NCBI RefSeq assembly: GCF_022808175.1
Contig: NZ_JALGBX010000005.1
Span: forward strand, 124,001-188,000
Source: Streptomyces sp. AP-93
GTDB taxonomy: Bacteria; Actinomycetota; Actinomycetes; Streptomycetales; Streptomycetaceae
DNA length: 64,000 bases
Reading direction: 5' to 3'
Positions within the stretch are counted from its first letter, which is position 1; every line of letters starts with the position of its first letter. The translations under genes and the position numbers were made by a program. Shown one piece after another: positions 34,810 to 45,025 of this stretch. The notes beneath the pieces are model-generated. The model did not search any database and had not been told where the DNA came from. It saw only the letters and a program-made list of their open reading frames with translations.

Positions 34810-36492
34810 ATGGGCAAGACCAGGCAGCGTGCCGACATCGTCTTCGTAGGGGGGCGGGTCTTCACCGGGACCTCCCCGACCCCGATCGACGCCGCCGTCG
34901 CCGTCGGAGGCGGCCGGATCATCGCCGTCGCCGACGCGGCCGCCGTACGGCTCCTCGCGGACGCCGACACCGAGGTCGTCGACCTCGCGGGAGGACTGCT
35001 CGTCCCCGGATTCCAGGACGCCCACGTGCATCCCGCGGTGGCCGGCGTCCAGATGCTCGGCTGCGACCTGAGCGAGGAGCGCACCATCGACGGCTACCTC
35101 GCCGTGGTCGCGGAATTCGCCCGGACCCACCCCGACGCGGCCTGGATCCGCGGCGGCGGCTGGTCGATGGACATCTTCCCCGGAGGCACGCCGACCCGCG
35201 CCATGCTCGACGCGGTGGTCCCGGACCGGCCCGTCCTCCTCACCAACCGGGACGGCCACGGCGCCTGGGTCAACACCCGGGCGCTCGAGATCGCCGGCGT
35301 CGACCGCACCACCCCCGATCCGGCCGACGGCCGGATCGAGCGGGAGGAGGACGGAAGCCCGGCCGGCACCCTCCAGGAGGGCGCGGTGGAGCTGGTGGCC
35401 CACCACGTGCCCCTCGCGACGCCCGAGGAGGCGCACGCGGGCCTGCTCGCCGCACAGGAGCACCTCTTCTCCCTCGGCGTCACCAGCTGGCAGGACGCCA
35501 TGATCGGCTCCTTCCCCGGCAACCCCGACAACTACGGCGTCTACCTGCGCGCCGCCCGCGAGGGCTCCCTGCGCGCCCGCGTCGTCGGCGCCCTGTGGTG
35601 GGACCGCGAACGCGGCCTGGAGCAGATACCCGAACTGGAGGAGCGCCGGGCCGGGGGACGGGTCGGACGGTTCAACGCCACCAGTGTGAAGATCATGCAG
35701 GACGGCATCGCCGAGAACTTCACGGCCGGCATGCTGGAGCCCTACCTCGACGGCTGCGGCTGCGCCACCGGCAACTCCGGACTCAGCTTCATCGAACCCG
35801 AGGTGCTTAACCAGGCCGTGGCCCGCCTCGACCGCTCCGGCTTCCAGATCCACTTCCACGCCCTGGGCGACCGGGCCGTGCGCGAGGTGCTCGACGCCCT
35901 CGCCGGGGCCCGCGAGGCCAACGGCGCCAACGACAACCGCCACCACCTCGCCCACCTCCAGCTCGTCCACCCCGAGGACATCGCCCGCTTCGCGAGCCTG
36001 GACGCGGCCGCCAACATCCAGGCCCTGTGGGCCGCGCACGAACCGCAGATGGACGAGCTCACGATCCCCTTCCTCGGACCGGAGCGGGCCCGCCTCCAGT
36101 ACCCGTTCGGCGACCTCCAGCGCGCCGGCGCCCGCCTGGTCGCCGGCAGCGACTGGTCGGTCAGCAGCCCCAACCCGCTGTGGGGCATCCACGTCGCCGT
36201 CAACCGCTCCGTACCCGACGAGGCCCCGGGCGTGGCCGGGACCTTCGAACCGGCGCCGCCCTTCTTCCCGGAGCAGGCCCTGACCCTCTCCCAGGCGCTC
36301 ACCGCCTACACCGCCGGCAGCGCGTGGGTGAACCACCTCGACGAGGTCACCGGCACCGTCGAGGTGGGCAAGTACGCGGACCTCGTCGTCCTCGACCGGG
36401 ACCCCTTCGCGCACCCCCCGATGGAGATCGCCGACACCCGCGTGCTGCGCACGTACATCGACGGCGAACTGGTCTTCGCCGCGACCGACTGA
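34810..36492 (+). CDS. YtcJ-like metal-dependent amidohydrolase
   Basis: A 560-residue Amidohydro_3 family enzyme. The N-terminal beta sandwich holds IVFVGGRVFTG; metal ligands include DAHVHP (about 73-78), later IHFHALGDRAV, a HLAHLQLV His and the final GSDWSVSSPNP Asp. Such enzymes hydrolyse C-N bonds of amides or carbamates, and YtcJ-type substrates are rarely known. It acts in the cytoplasm, because there is no signal peptide. The importer encoded next would deliver the substrate, and the TetR repressor encoded divergently would sense it. The ATG at 34810 has GAAGGA 8 bases upstream. Confidence 0.88.
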   Translation: MGKTRQRADIVFVGGRVFTGTSPTPIDAAVAVGGGRIIAVADAAAVRLLADADTEVVDLAGGLLVPGFQDAHVHPAVAGVQMLGCDLSEERTIDGYLAVVAEFARTHPDAAWIRGGGWSMDIFPGGTPTRAMLDAVVPDRPVLLTNRDGHGAWVNTRALEIAGVDRTTPDPADGRIEREEDGSPAGTLQEGAVELVAHHVPLATPEEAHAGLLAAQEHLFSLGVTSWQDAMIGSFPGNPDNYGVYLRAAREGSLRARVVGALWWDRERGLEQIPELEERRAGGRVGRFNATSVKIMQDGIAENFTAGMLEPYLDGCGCATGNSGLSFIEPEVLNQAVARLDRSGFQIHFHALGDRAVREVLDALAGAREANGANDNRHHLAHLQLVHPEDIARFASLDAAANIQALWAAHEPQMDELTIPFLGPERARLQYPFGDLQRAGARLVAGSDWSVSSPNPLWGIHVAVNRSVPDEAPGVAGTFEPAPPFFPEQALTLSQALTAYTAGSAWVNHLDEVTGTVEVGKYADLVVLDRDPFAHPPMEIADTRVLRTYIDGELVFAATD

Positions 36493-36583
36493 CCGGTCAC
36501 CGCAGCACGCACCTTCACCGGCCGGGCCGCCACCGGCCGAGCGTCACCCACCCCACCGAGCTCATCCCTCAGGGAGTCAGACG

Positions 36584-38266
36584 ATGTCATCAACCCGATC
36601 GGGATCCCCCCTGCACCGCGGCCGCGGCCGCCGCCTCCGCACCAGCGCCGCCGCCGCCCTCGCCGCGGCCGCCGTGCTCGTCACGGGCGCCTGCAGCGGC
36701 ACCGCACAGCCCGACAAGGACGCGGACCAGGCCGCCGCGTACAAGATCACGGACAAGACGCCCGCCGCCGCCGGAAACGTGGACTCCTTCACCTGGTCCG
36801 TCTACGCGGAGCCGACCACCATCGACTACGCGTACTCCTTCGACTTCCCGCCCAACCAGATCCTCGCCAACGTCTGCGAGAGCCTGCTGCGCTGGAACCC
36901 CGACCTGACGACGTCCCCGGGCCTCGCGGCCTCGTACGCCAACCCCACGCCCACCACCTGGGTGTACCAGATCCGCCCCGGCGTGCACTTCCACGACGGG
37001 ACGGTGCTCACCGCCGACGACGTCGTCGCCTCCCTGAGCCGCAACCTCGACCCCGGGACCGGCAGCGTCTGGTCGAACCAGTACAAGAACGTCGAGTCCA
37101 TCGACAAGACCGGCCCGATGGAAGTCACCGTCACCCTGACCAAGCCGGACTCCACCTTCAACAAGTACCTGGCCGCCGGCCCCGGCACCGTGGAGTCCGC
37201 CGCCACCCTCGCCAAGTCCGGCAAGAACTACGGCAATCCGCAGACCGGCGTGAACTGCACCGGCCCCTTCTCCTTCGCCTCCTGGACCTCCGGCCAGTCC
37301 CTCACCCTCAAGCGGTTCGACGGGTACTGGAACCAGGAACTGAAGGCCAAGTCCGGCGAGGTGAAGTTCGTCTTCCTCGCCGACGCCACCACCCGCGTCA
37401 ACGCCTTCCAGAGCGGCGAGGTCGACGGCGGCTGGATGGTCCCGCCGAACGCCTACGCCCAACTGGGCGCCACCGGAGCCGGAAAGCTCTACTTCGGCCG
37501 CAACACCACCGTCGCCGACGAGGTGGTCGCCAACCTCAAGGGCCCCCTCGGCAACCCCAAGGTCCGCCAGGCCCTCCTCATGGCCACCGACCGCAAGGGC
37601 ATCGTCAAGGCCGGCGCCGGCGGGGTCGGCGAGGTCTCCGACTCGCTCGTCACCGACAACCTGTGGGCCGACGCGCCCCCCGCGACCCGCGAAGCCCTCG
37701 TGAAGGACCTGCCGAAGTACCCGTACGACCCGGCCAAGGCCAAGGCGCTCGCCGCCGAGGCCGGAGTGAACGGCCAGGAGATCGTGATCGCGACCAGCCC
37801 GCTGGACTCGCAGACCACCATCATCACCCAGGCCATCGCCCAGGCCGCCACCGCCATCGGACTGAAGCCGCGGATCGACTCCCTCTCCGCGGAGAAGTAC
37901 ACGACCCTCTTCACCGACCCCGCGGCCCGCGAGGGCATCGACCTCTTCCTCACCTTCTGGTACACGTCCATCACCGACCCGCTGGACATGTTCGCCTCGC
38001 TGGAGACCGGAGCCTTCAGCAACTACGGCAACTGGTCCGACCCGGCCTTCGACGCGGCCGTGCAGAAGGCCGTCGGGGCCCACGACCCCGCCGGGCACGC
38101 GGCCGCCAACGCCGAGGCGCAGAAGATCGCCTCCCGCGAACTGCCCTGGCTGCCCCTGTACACCCTGCCCGTCAGTGTCTTCATGGGCAAGAAGATCACC
38201 GGCGTCCAGCCCTCCATCGCCTACCTCTACTACCCGTGGGCGGCCGAGATCGGAGCCAAGGGATGA
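36584..38266 (+). CDS. ABC importer substrate-binding lipoprotein (family 5)
   Basis: A 560-residue SBP_bac_5 protein. The N-terminus has twin-Arg-like basic residues, a hydrophobic stretch (AALAAAAVLVTGACSG) and a lipobox with cysteine about 36. The mature part has the family pattern (YAEPTTIDYAYSFDFPPNQI, VYQIRPGVHFHDGTVLTADD). It captures di- or oligopeptides, nickel-type chelates or similar amides outside the membrane. It begins 91 bases after the amidohydrolase with GGGAG before the ATG, and heads the importer genes of the operon. Confidence 0.9.
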   Translation: MSSTRSGSPLHRGRGRRLRTSAAAALAAAAVLVTGACSGTAQPDKDADQAAAYKITDKTPAAAGNVDSFTWSVYAEPTTIDYAYSFDFPPNQILANVCESLLRWNPDLTTSPGLAASYANPTPTTWVYQIRPGVHFHDGTVLTADDVVASLSRNLDPGTGSVWSNQYKNVESIDKTGPMEVTVTLTKPDSTFNKYLAAGPGTVESAATLAKSGKNYGNPQTGVNCTGPFSFASWTSGQSLTLKRFDGYWNQELKAKSGEVKFVFLADATTRVNAFQSGEVDGGWMVPPNAYAQLGATGAGKLYFGRNTTVADEVVANLKGPLGNPKVRQALLMATDRKGIVKAGAGGVGEVSDSLVTDNLWADAPPATREALVKDLPKYPYDPAKAKALAAEAGVNGQEIVIATSPLDSQTTIITQAIAQAATAIGLKPRIDSLSAEKYTTLFTDPAAREGIDLFLTFWYTSITDPLDMFASLETGAFSNYGNWSDPAFDAAVQKAVGAHDPAGHAAANAEAQKIASRELPWLPLYTLPVSVFMGKKITGVQPSIAYLYYPWAAEIGAKG

Positions 38267-39243
38267 CGGCCGCGGCGACGGCCGCGACCACCCGCGCCGT
38301 ACGGGTGCTGCGCCGCCTGGCCGGCATGGCGGCGACCCTGCTCGTCACCTCCTTCCTCGTCTTCTCCTCCCTCTTCCTGGCGCCCGGGGACCCGGCGAGC
38401 TTCCTGATCAAGGGACGCAGCCCCAGCCCGGAGGACCTCGCCGCGCTGCGCAGCCAGTACGGCTTCGACGAACCCTTCCTGGTCCGGTACTGGAACTGGC
38501 TCGAAGGGGTACTGCACGGCGACTTCGGCCGCTCCTACCTCTTCCACCAGGACGTCTCCGCGGTCATCTGGTCGCGGCTGCCCTCCTCCATGCTGCTGAT
38601 CGCCGTATCCGGCCTGATGATCGCCGTGTTCGGCATCGGCTCCGGCATCATCGGGGCGCTGCGCCGGGGTTCGCGCACCGACCGCTCCCTGATGCTGCTC
38701 GTCACGGTGGGCGCGGCCGCACCCGCCTTCGTCGCCGCCCTGCTGCTCAGGTCGGTGTTCGGGGTGCAGCTGGGCTGGTTCCCCACCATCGGCAACGGCG
38801 AGGGCCTCATGGACCGGCTGCACCACGTGATCCTCCCGGCGGCCGCCCTGTCCGTCACCTTCACCGCCCTGGTGACCCGCGTGACCCGCTCGGCCATGCT
38901 CGACGAGCTGAGCCGCGACCACGTGGAGGTCGCGCTGAGCCGCGGAGCGCCACGGCGCACCGTCATCCGGCGGCACGTCCTGCGCAACGCCCTCGGCCCG
39001 ATCGTCACCGTCTCCGCGCTCCTGGTCTCCGGCATGCTGGTCAGCACCGCGATCGTCGAGACCGCCTTCGGAATGTCCGGCGTGGGCTCCCTGCTGGTGC
39101 AGTCCGTCGACCAGCTCGACTTCCAGGTCGTCCAGGCCATCGTGCTGCTGGTGGTGGCCGCCTTCGTCATCGTCAACGCCCTCGTGGACCTGGTCCACCC
39201 ACTGATCGATCCGCGCACGGCCGCGGCGGGGAGCGCCCGATGA
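38263..39243 (+). CDS. ABC importer permease 1 (DppB/OppB-like)
   Basis: A 326-residue inner-membrane permease with six helices. The long extracytoplasmic loop after helix 1 (LAPGDPASFLIKGRSPSPED, FDEPFLVRYWNWLEGVLHGD) and the coupling helix region (LDELSRDHVEVALSRGAPRR) are standard for DppB proteins. It overlaps the binding-protein gene by 4 bases (ATGA) and the second permease by 4. Confidence 0.92.
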   Translation: MTAAATAATTRAVRVLRRLAGMAATLLVTSFLVFSSLFLAPGDPASFLIKGRSPSPEDLAALRSQYGFDEPFLVRYWNWLEGVLHGDFGRSYLFHQDVSAVIWSRLPSSMLLIAVSGLMIAVFGIGSGIIGALRRGSRTDRSLMLLVTVGAAAPAFVAALLLRSVFGVQLGWFPTIGNGEGLMDRLHHVILPAAALSVTFTALVTRVTRSAMLDELSRDHVEVALSRGAPRRTVIRRHVLRNALGPIVTVSALLVSGMLVSTAIVETAFGMSGVGSLLVQSVDQLDFQVVQAIVLLVVAAFVIVNALVDLVHPLIDPRTAAAGSAR

Positions 39244-40133
39244 GCACCCTTCCCGAAACGGGCGTCACGACGACCCGTACCCCCCGTACCCGGCGCGACC
39301 CGCTCGCCCGGCTGCGCCGCCTCGGCGGCAGCCGGCTCCAGCGGACCTGCCTGGCGCTCCTCGTCCTGTTCGTGCTCGTCGCGATCCTGGGCCCCTGGAT
39401 CGCCCCGTACGACCCCACCTTCGGACAGCTCGGCGACACCCTCCTGGGGCCGAGCGCCCAGCACTGGCTGGGCACCGACCAGGGCGGCCACGACACCCTC
39501 TCGGCGCTCATCGCCGGCACCCGGACCAGCCTGGCCGGCCCGCTCGCGGTCGTCCTGTTCTCCACGGTCCTCGGCGTCGCCGTCGGCCTGTTCACCGCCT
39601 GGCGCGGAGGCTGGATCGACACCGCCGTCGGGCGCGTCCTCGACGTCCTGTTCGCCTTCCCCGCGCTGCTCCTCGCGATCCTCGCGGTGGCCCTGTTCGG
39701 CAAGGGGATGACGGCTCCGGTGATCGCCATGGCCATCGCCTACATGCCGTACACCGCACGCCTCGTGCGGGGCCTGGCCGTCCGGGAGAAGTCCCGGCCC
39801 TACATCGCCGCCTACCAGGTGCAGGGCCACTCGCCCCTGTACGTCGCCGTCCGCAGGCTGCTCCCCAACATCGCCCCGACGCTGCTCGCCCAGTCGACGG
39901 TGAACTTCGGCTACGCCCTGCTCGACCTCGCCGCCCTCTCCTTCCTCGGACTCGGCGTGCAGCCGCCCACCCCCGACTGGGGAGCCATGATCAACCAGGG
40001 GCAGGCGGCCGTCCTGCAGGGCCAGCCGCTCTCCGCGATCGCGCCGGCCGTGGCGGTCGTCCTGGTCGTGGTCGCCTTCAACGTCGTCGGGGAAGACCTC
40101 GGCGACCGGCTCGCGGGGAGGGACTCCCGATGA
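39240..40133 (+). CDS. ABC importer permease 2 (DppC/OppC-like)
   Basis: A 297-residue permease with six helices. The N-terminal helix (LALLVLFVLVAILGPWIAPY) and the conserved HWLGTDQGGHDTLSALIAGT loop identify the DppC type. The EAA-type coupling segment is near AAYQVQGHSPLYVAVRRLLP. It pairs with permease 1 to form the channel. It overlaps both neighbouring genes by 4 bases. Confidence 0.93.
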   Translation: MSTLPETGVTTTRTPRTRRDPLARLRRLGGSRLQRTCLALLVLFVLVAILGPWIAPYDPTFGQLGDTLLGPSAQHWLGTDQGGHDTLSALIAGTRTSLAGPLAVVLFSTVLGVAVGLFTAWRGGWIDTAVGRVLDVLFAFPALLLAILAVALFGKGMTAPVIAMAIAYMPYTARLVRGLAVREKSRPYIAAYQVQGHSPLYVAVRRLLPNIAPTLLAQSTVNFGYALLDLAALSFLGLGVQPPTPDWGAMINQGQAAVLQGQPLSAIAPAVAVVLVVVAFNVVGEDLGDRLAGRDSR

Positions 40134-41104
40134 CACTGCTCGCCTACGAAGACCTGCGCGTCACGCTCCCCGCGATGGCCCGCCCCCTCCTCGACGGCGT
40201 CAGCCTCACCGTCGCGGCCGGCGAGGTCGTCGCCCTGGTCGGCGAATCCGGCTCGGGCAAGTCCGTCACCGCCCGCGCCGCCCTCGGCCTGTTCCCGCAG
40301 GGCTCCGAGACCGGCGGCCGGGTCCGCGTGGACGGCACCGACCTGGTCGGAGCCGACCCCGCGAGCCTGCGCGAGGTCCGCACCGACAAGGCGGCGATGA
40401 TCTACCAGGACCCGCGGGCCGCCATCAACCCGGTACGCCGGGTCGGGGACTTCCTCACCGAACCGCTGCGCCTGGTCCACGGCTGGTCCAGGGCCCGGGC
40501 GAACGTCAGGGCCGCCGAACTGCTCGACGCGGTCGGCCTGCCCGACCCCGTCCGCCACCTGAACCAGTTCCCGCACGAACTCTCCGGCGGCATGCTCCAG
40601 CGCGTCGTCATCGCCGCGGCCCTCACCGCCGAACCCCGGCTCCTGCTCTGCGACGAGCCGACCACCGCCCTCGACGTCAGCACCCAGGCCGAGATCCTGG
40701 CCGTCCTGGGCCGGCTCCAGCGCGAACGCGGCCTCGGGCTCCTGCTCATCACCCACGACATCGAGCTCGCCGCCTCCGTCAGCGACCGGATCTACGTCAT
40801 GTACGCGGGCCGGATCGTCGAAACGGCTCCCGTGGCGGAACTCTTCGCCTCCCCCCGGCACCCCTACACCGCGGGCCTCCTCGGCTCCTCCCCGCCCCTC
40901 GAGGGCCCCCCGGCCCGCCTCACCCCCATCCCCGGCGCCCCGATGGGGCTGCTGGAGTCGGCCCCCGGCTGCGCCTTCGCAGCCCGCTGCCGGTTCGCCG
41001 AACCGGGCCGCTGCGACCAGTCCCCGCCGCAGCTCCTGCGGCACGGCCCGGCCGAGGTCGCCTGCCACCGCGCCGCCGAAATCGTCCTGAAGGAGGACAG
41101 TTGA
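40130..41104 (+). CDS. ABC importer ATPase 1 (DppD/OppD-like)
   Basis: A 324-residue ATPase: Walker A GESGSGKSVT (about 41-50), Q-loop, signature LSGGMLQR, Walker B LLLCDEPTTALD and H-loop ITHDIE. The C-terminal oligopeptide domain carries three cysteines (CAFAARCRFAEPGRC) as in OppD/DppD. It powers transport with the second ATPase encoded next. Confidence 0.93.
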   Translation: MTLLAYEDLRVTLPAMARPLLDGVSLTVAAGEVVALVGESGSGKSVTARAALGLFPQGSETGGRVRVDGTDLVGADPASLREVRTDKAAMIYQDPRAAINPVRRVGDFLTEPLRLVHGWSRARANVRAAELLDAVGLPDPVRHLNQFPHELSGGMLQRVVIAAALTAEPRLLLCDEPTTALDVSTQAEILAVLGRLQRERGLGLLLITHDIELAASVSDRIYVMYAGRIVETAPVAELFASPRHPYTAGLLGSSPPLEGPPARLTPIPGAPMGLLESAPGCAFAARCRFAEPGRCDQSPPQLLRHGPAEVACHRAAEIVLKEDS

Positions 41105-41958
41105 GCAACCGTCCGAGCAAGGACACCGCCCCGGAACTTCCTCCGGAACTCCTCCGGGTGAGCGGACTGCGCAAGACCTACCGGACCGGCGGGACGGAGG
41201 TCGTCGCCGTCGACGACCTGTCGTTCTCCGTACGGGCCGGCGGGGCGCTCGGCATCGTGGGGGAATCCGGTTCGGGCAAGACCACCACGGCCCGGATGCT
41301 GATCGGCCTGGAACGCCCCGACGCGGGCGAGATCCTGGTCCAGGGCCGGCCGCTGGCGGCCTCCGTACGGGGGAGGCCGGCCCGGCTGGCCCGCGCCAAG
41401 GCGGTCCAGATCGTCTTCCAGGACCCCTACCTCTCCCTGGACGCGCGGATCAGCATCGGCGCGACCGTCGACGGCGTGCTCCGACTGCACGGCATGTCCG
41501 ATCGGACGGCCCGCGCCGCACGCGTACGGGAACTGCTGGCGCAGGTCGGCCTCGGCGACCGCGAGGCCGCCGCCCTGCCCCGGCGGCTCTCCGGCGGGCA
41601 GCGCCAACGCGCCGCGATCGCACGGGCGCTGGCGGTCGAACCCGCCGTCCTGGTGCTCGACGAAGCGGTGTCCGCCCTGGACGTGTCCGTACAGGCGCAG
41701 GTGCTCAACCTGCTCTCCGACATCCGGCGCGACACCGGGATCGGCCTGGTCTTCGTCAGCCACGACCTGGCCGTCGTCCGCTACGTCTGCGACGAGGCGC
41801 TCGTCATGTACCGCGGCCGCACGATGGAACACCGCCCGGTCACCGAGCTCCTCACCGCACCCGAGCACCCCTACACCCGGCTGCTGCTGGCCTCCGTACC
41901 CCGTCCGGGCTGGGACCCCGACTCGATCAGCCGGCGCCGCCGCGAGCTCGCCCCCTGA
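41101..41958 (+). CDS. ABC importer ATPase 2 (DppF/OppF-like), TTG start
   Basis: A 285-residue ATPase: Walker A GESGSGKTTT, signature LSGGQRQR, Walker B VLVLDEAVSALDVS and H-loop SHDLAV. It starts at TTG 41101, overlapping the previous stop (TTGA), and an ideal AAGGAGG site stands 4 bases upstream, so the start is well supported. The C-terminus ends soon after PYTRLLLASVPRPG and lacks most of the oligopeptide/dipeptide C-terminal domain. Confidence 0.92.
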   Translation: MSNRPSKDTAPELPPELLRVSGLRKTYRTGGTEVVAVDDLSFSVRAGGALGIVGESGSGKTTTARMLIGLERPDAGEILVQGRPLAASVRGRPARLARAKAVQIVFQDPYLSLDARISIGATVDGVLRLHGMSDRTARAARVRELLAQVGLGDREAAALPRRLSGGQRQRAAIARALAVEPAVLVLDEAVSALDVSVQAQVLNLLSDIRRDTGIGLVFVSHDLAVVRYVCDEALVMYRGRTMEHRPVTELLTAPEHPYTRLLLASVPRPGWDPDSISRRRRELAP

Positions 41959-42004
41959 CGGGCGCCGACGACGCGGACGGCGCCGGCGGCAGGGGAGTGA
42001 CGCC

Positions 42005-42030
42005 GGGGCGGGCTCCCGCGAGCCCGCCCC
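42005..42030. terminator. Terminator of the amidohydrolase-importer operon
   Basis: ggggcgggctc (42005-42015) and gagcccgcccc (42020-42030) form a perfect 11-bp stem with loop ccgc, 47 bases after the last stop codon. Confidence 0.85.
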
Positions 42031-42237
42031 CTTGCGGCCCGGAGGAGGGAACCACGGGGCCTGCGGACCGGCGCCTCCGGGCGGCCGAGTGATCATGGCC
42101 GGATCCACGCGGTGCGCCCCGGCATCCCCGGAACGCATCGCGGAAGATCCCTCAACGGGCGCCGCCCGTGGCTTACGATCTCGGCGGACGGTCCCGTCCC
42201 GTGATCGCCGCTCGACCCGCACTCGTGGAGGTCAACC

Positions 42238-43095
42238 GTGTTCCGGACGGCCACAGGAAACAGCACGCGAGGAAACCGCAGGCGCCCCGGCAGCCTGCGC
42301 ATCCGCGTCGGCGCCGCGGCGGCGGGCGCGTTCCTCGTCGCCGGATGCTCCTCGGGCGGCGACGGCCCGGGCGAAGCCGCCGGCGGGGTCCCCGTCGTGG
42401 AGAAGGGCAAACTGACGACCTGCACCCACCTGCCCTATCCGCCGTTCCAGTTCGAGAAGGACGGCAAGGTCGTCGGTTTCGACGTCGCCCTGGTCGACCT
42501 GGTGGCGAGCAGGCTCAAGGTCGAGCAGAAGATCCTCGACACCCCCTTCGAGAACTTCAAGACCGGCGCCTTCCTCAACTCCGGCGAGTGCGACCTCGCG
42601 GCCGCCGGTATGACCATCACCGACGAGCGCAAGAAGAACGTCGACTTCTCCGTCCCCTACTTCGATGCGACGCAGGCGCTGCTCGCCACCAAGAAGAGCG
42701 GCGTGACCTCGCTCGCCGACCTCAAGGCGAAGTCGAAGAAGCTGGGCGCGCAGGCCGAGACCACGGGCGAGAGCTACGCCAAGGCCCAGGGCTTCGACCC
42801 CGTCGCCTTCGAGAGCTCGGACGCGGTCATCAACGGACTGCGCACCGGCCAGGTGGACGCGGTCGTCATCGACTACCCCGTGGTCCAGGGCTGGCTCAAG
42901 GACCCCAAGAACGCCGCCGAGTTCACCCTCGGACAGAACATCGAGACCGGCGAGCAGTACGGCTTCTCGGTGAAGAAGGGCAACACCGCCCTCGTGGCCG
43001 CGATCGACAAGGCGATCACCGACGCCAAGGCCGACGGCACCTACAAGAAGCTCTACGAGCAGTGGATCGGCCCGCTGCCCCAGACCACCCCGTGA
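42238..43095 (+). CDS. Polar amino acid ABC importer binding lipoprotein (family 3)
   Basis: A 285-residue SBP_bac_3 lipoprotein, GTG start at 42238. A signal with lipobox AFLVAGCSS leads to the mature protein, which has the pattern LTTCTHLPYPPFQFEKDGKV and GFDVALVDLVA. It captures a polar amino acid such as glutamine, glutamate or cystine. A TACGAT box at 42174-42179 may be the -10 of its promoter, though a good -35 is lacking. It opens a three-gene importer. Confidence 0.9.
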   Translation: MFRTATGNSTRGNRRRPGSLRIRVGAAAAGAFLVAGCSSGGDGPGEAAGGVPVVEKGKLTTCTHLPYPPFQFEKDGKVVGFDVALVDLVASRLKVEQKILDTPFENFKTGAFLNSGECDLAAAGMTITDERKKNVDFSVPYFDATQALLATKKSGVTSLADLKAKSKKLGAQAETTGESYAKAQGFDPVAFESSDAVINGLRTGQVDAVVIDYPVVQGWLKDPKNAAEFTLGQNIETGEQYGFSVKKGNTALVAAIDKAITDAKADGTYKKLYEQWIGPLPQTTP

Positions 43096-43892
43096 CCTCC
43101 CGGCTGACCCGGCGCCAGCGCCGCCGGGTCTCGCAGGGCTTGCAGTACGCGCTCTTCGTCGTGGCGCTGGTGCTGATCGGCGTCTCCGCGGACTGGGACA
43201 GGCTGCAGAACCAGTTCGCCCAGAAGGACCTGGCGCTACGGCTCTTCCCGGAGATCATCACCACGGCCCTGCGCAACACGGTGATCTACACGACGTCCGG
43301 GTTCCTCCTCGGCCTGGTCCTCGGCCTGGTCATCGCCATGATGCGCCTGTCCTCCGTGGCCCCGTACCGGTGGGTCGCGAGCGTCTACATCGAGCTGTTC
43401 CGGGGCCTCCCGGCCCTGCTGATCTTCATCTTCGTCGGCGTGGCGGTGCCCCTGGCGTTCCCCGGCACGGAGATCCCGGGCGGCACGTACGGCAAGGTCG
43501 CGATCGGCCTGGGACTGGTGGCCGCCGCCTACATGGCGGAAACGATTCGGGCCGGCATCCAGGCGGTACCCAAGGGGCAGATGGAAGCCGCCCGCTCGCT
43601 GGGCTTCTCGCACGCCCGCGCCATGGTCTCGGTCGTCATCCCGCAGGCCTTCCGCATCGTCATCCCGCCCCTGACGAACGAACTGGTCCTGCTGTTCAAG
43701 GACTCCTCGCTCGTGCTGTTCCTCGGCGTGACGCTGTCGGAGCGCGAACTGACGAAGTTCGGCCGGGACCTCGCCAGCCAGACCGCCAACTCCACCCCGA
43801 TCCTGGTCGCGGGCCTGTGCTACCTCCTGGTGACCGTGCCGCTGAGCTTCGTGGTGCGCCGCCTGGAGGCCCGCGCGGACAAGGCCGTGTGA
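43092..43892 (+). CDS. Amino acid ABC importer permease
   Basis: A 266-residue HisMQ-type permease with about five helices, GTG start overlapping the binding-protein stop (GTGA). The segment [20 protein letters not shown] and the EAA-like loop [20 protein letters not shown] are diagnostic. It probably works as a homodimer because no second permease gene is present. Confidence 0.92.
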   Translation: MTSRLTRRQRRRVSQGLQYALFVVALVLIGVSADWDRLQNQFAQKDLALRLFPEIITTALRNTVIYTTSGFLLGLVLGLVIAMMRLSSVAPYRWVASVYIELFRGLPALLIFIFVGVAVPLAFPGTEIPGGTYGKVAIGLGLVAAAYMAETIRAGIQAVPKGQMEAARSLGFSHARAMVSVVIPQAFRIVIPPLTNELVLLFKDSSLVLFLGVTLSERELTKFGRDLASQTANSTPILVAGLCYLLVTVPLSFVVRRLEARADKAV

Positions 43893-43899
43893 GGAAGAC

Positions 43900-44733
43900 A
43901 TGCCACAGGAGGCCCCAGCGGTGGACACGACGGCCACGGACGGCCCGGAGATCGAGATCCGGGGACTGCACAAGTCCTTCGGCGCCAACCACGTCCTGCG
44001 CGGCATCGACCTCGACATCGCCCGCGGCGAGGTGGTGTGCGTCATCGGGCCCTCCGGTTCGGGCAAATCCACCCTGCTGCGCTGTGTGAACCTGCTCGAA
44101 GAGCCCAGCGAGGGCCGGGTCTTCGTCGGCGGCACCGAGGTCACGGACCTGGACGTCGACATCGACGCCGTACGCCGCCGCATCGGCATGGTCTTCCAGC
44201 AGTTCAACCTCTTCCCGCACGTGAACGTGCGGGAGAACCTCACCCTGCCCCAGCGCCGCGTCCTGGGCAGGGGCAAGGCCGAGGCCGATGCCGTGGCCCG
44301 GAAGAACCTCGCCCGCGTCGGCCTCTTGGACAAGTCCGAGGCGTACCCCGCCCAGTTGTCCGGCGGCCAGCAGCAGCGGGTGGCGATCGCCAGGGCCCTG
44401 TCGATGGGCCCGGAAGTGATGCTCTTCGACGAGCCGACCTCGGCGCTGGACCCCGAACTCGTGGGCGAGGTGCTGGCGGTGATGCGGGTCCTGGCGGGCG
44501 AGGGCATGACGATGATGGTCGTCACCCACGAGATGAGCTTCGCCCGCGAGGTCGCGGACCGCGTCGTCTTCATGGACGGCGGAGTCGTCGTCGAGCAAGG
44601 GCCGGCGGCCCAAGTGGTCGGGGATCCCCGGCAGGAGCGGACCAGGAGCTTCCTCAACCGGATCCTCGACCCGGCGGCGGCCGAGCCGCCCGGGGCCCCG
44701 GACGGCGAACCCGGCCGGGGCGGGGACGCCTGA
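43900..44733 (+). CDS. Amino acid ABC importer ATPase (GlnQ-like)
   Basis: A 277-residue ATPase: Walker [12 protein letters not shown]-loop FQQFNLFPH, signature [10 protein letters not shown], Walker [15 protein letters not shown] and H-loop THEMSF. The sequence is typical of GlnQ/HisP. It starts 7 bases after the permease gene; the first 20 residues are a variable extension, and the ribosome site gtgaggaag precedes the ATG at 43900. Confidence 0.93.
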   Translation: MPQEAPAVDTTATDGPEIEIRGLHKSFGANHVLRGIDLDIARGEVVCVIGPSGSGKSTLLRCVNLLEEPSEGRVFVGGTEVTDLDVDIDAVRRRIGMVFQQFNLFPHVNVRENLTLPQRRVLGRGKAEADAVARKNLARVGLLDKSEAYPAQLSGGQQQRVAIARALSMGPEVMLFDEPTSALDPELVGEVLAVMRVLAGEGMTMMVVTHEMSFAREVADRVVFMDGGVVVEQGPAAQVVGDPRQERTRSFLNRILDPAAAEPPGAPDGEPGRGGDA

Positions 44734-44820
44734 CCGCGTCGAGCCCCCGGGCCCCGACCGCCCGACCGCGTCGAGCCCCTGACCACCCTCGAGCCCTTGT
44801 CCGCGTCGAGCCCCTGACCG
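44731..44820 (+). repeat. Dispersed short direct repeats
   Basis: The sequence gaccgcgtcgagccc occurs at 44732 and 44764, a variant at 44799, and a shortened ctcgagccc near 44788. They follow the ATPase stop. The rest of the 292-base spacer up to 45025 shows no gene; it should contain the promoter of the channel gene, although I cannot identify a convincing one. Confidence 0.65.
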
Positions 44821-45025
44821 AGCCGTGCACCAGCCGGGCCCAACCTCGGCGCCGCGCCGCCCATGGGGCAGGATGGGAAGTCCGTTCCGGATGCGCACGC
44901 ATGCGCGAACGCGGCCTCCAGCACGACGAACTGACAGGTGACAAGGTGACCACACCACCCCTCATCCGGCGGCCCGCAGGGCCGGCCCCCGTCTCCCCGC
45001 TCCGGCGAGGGGCGGAGGGCGTCCG

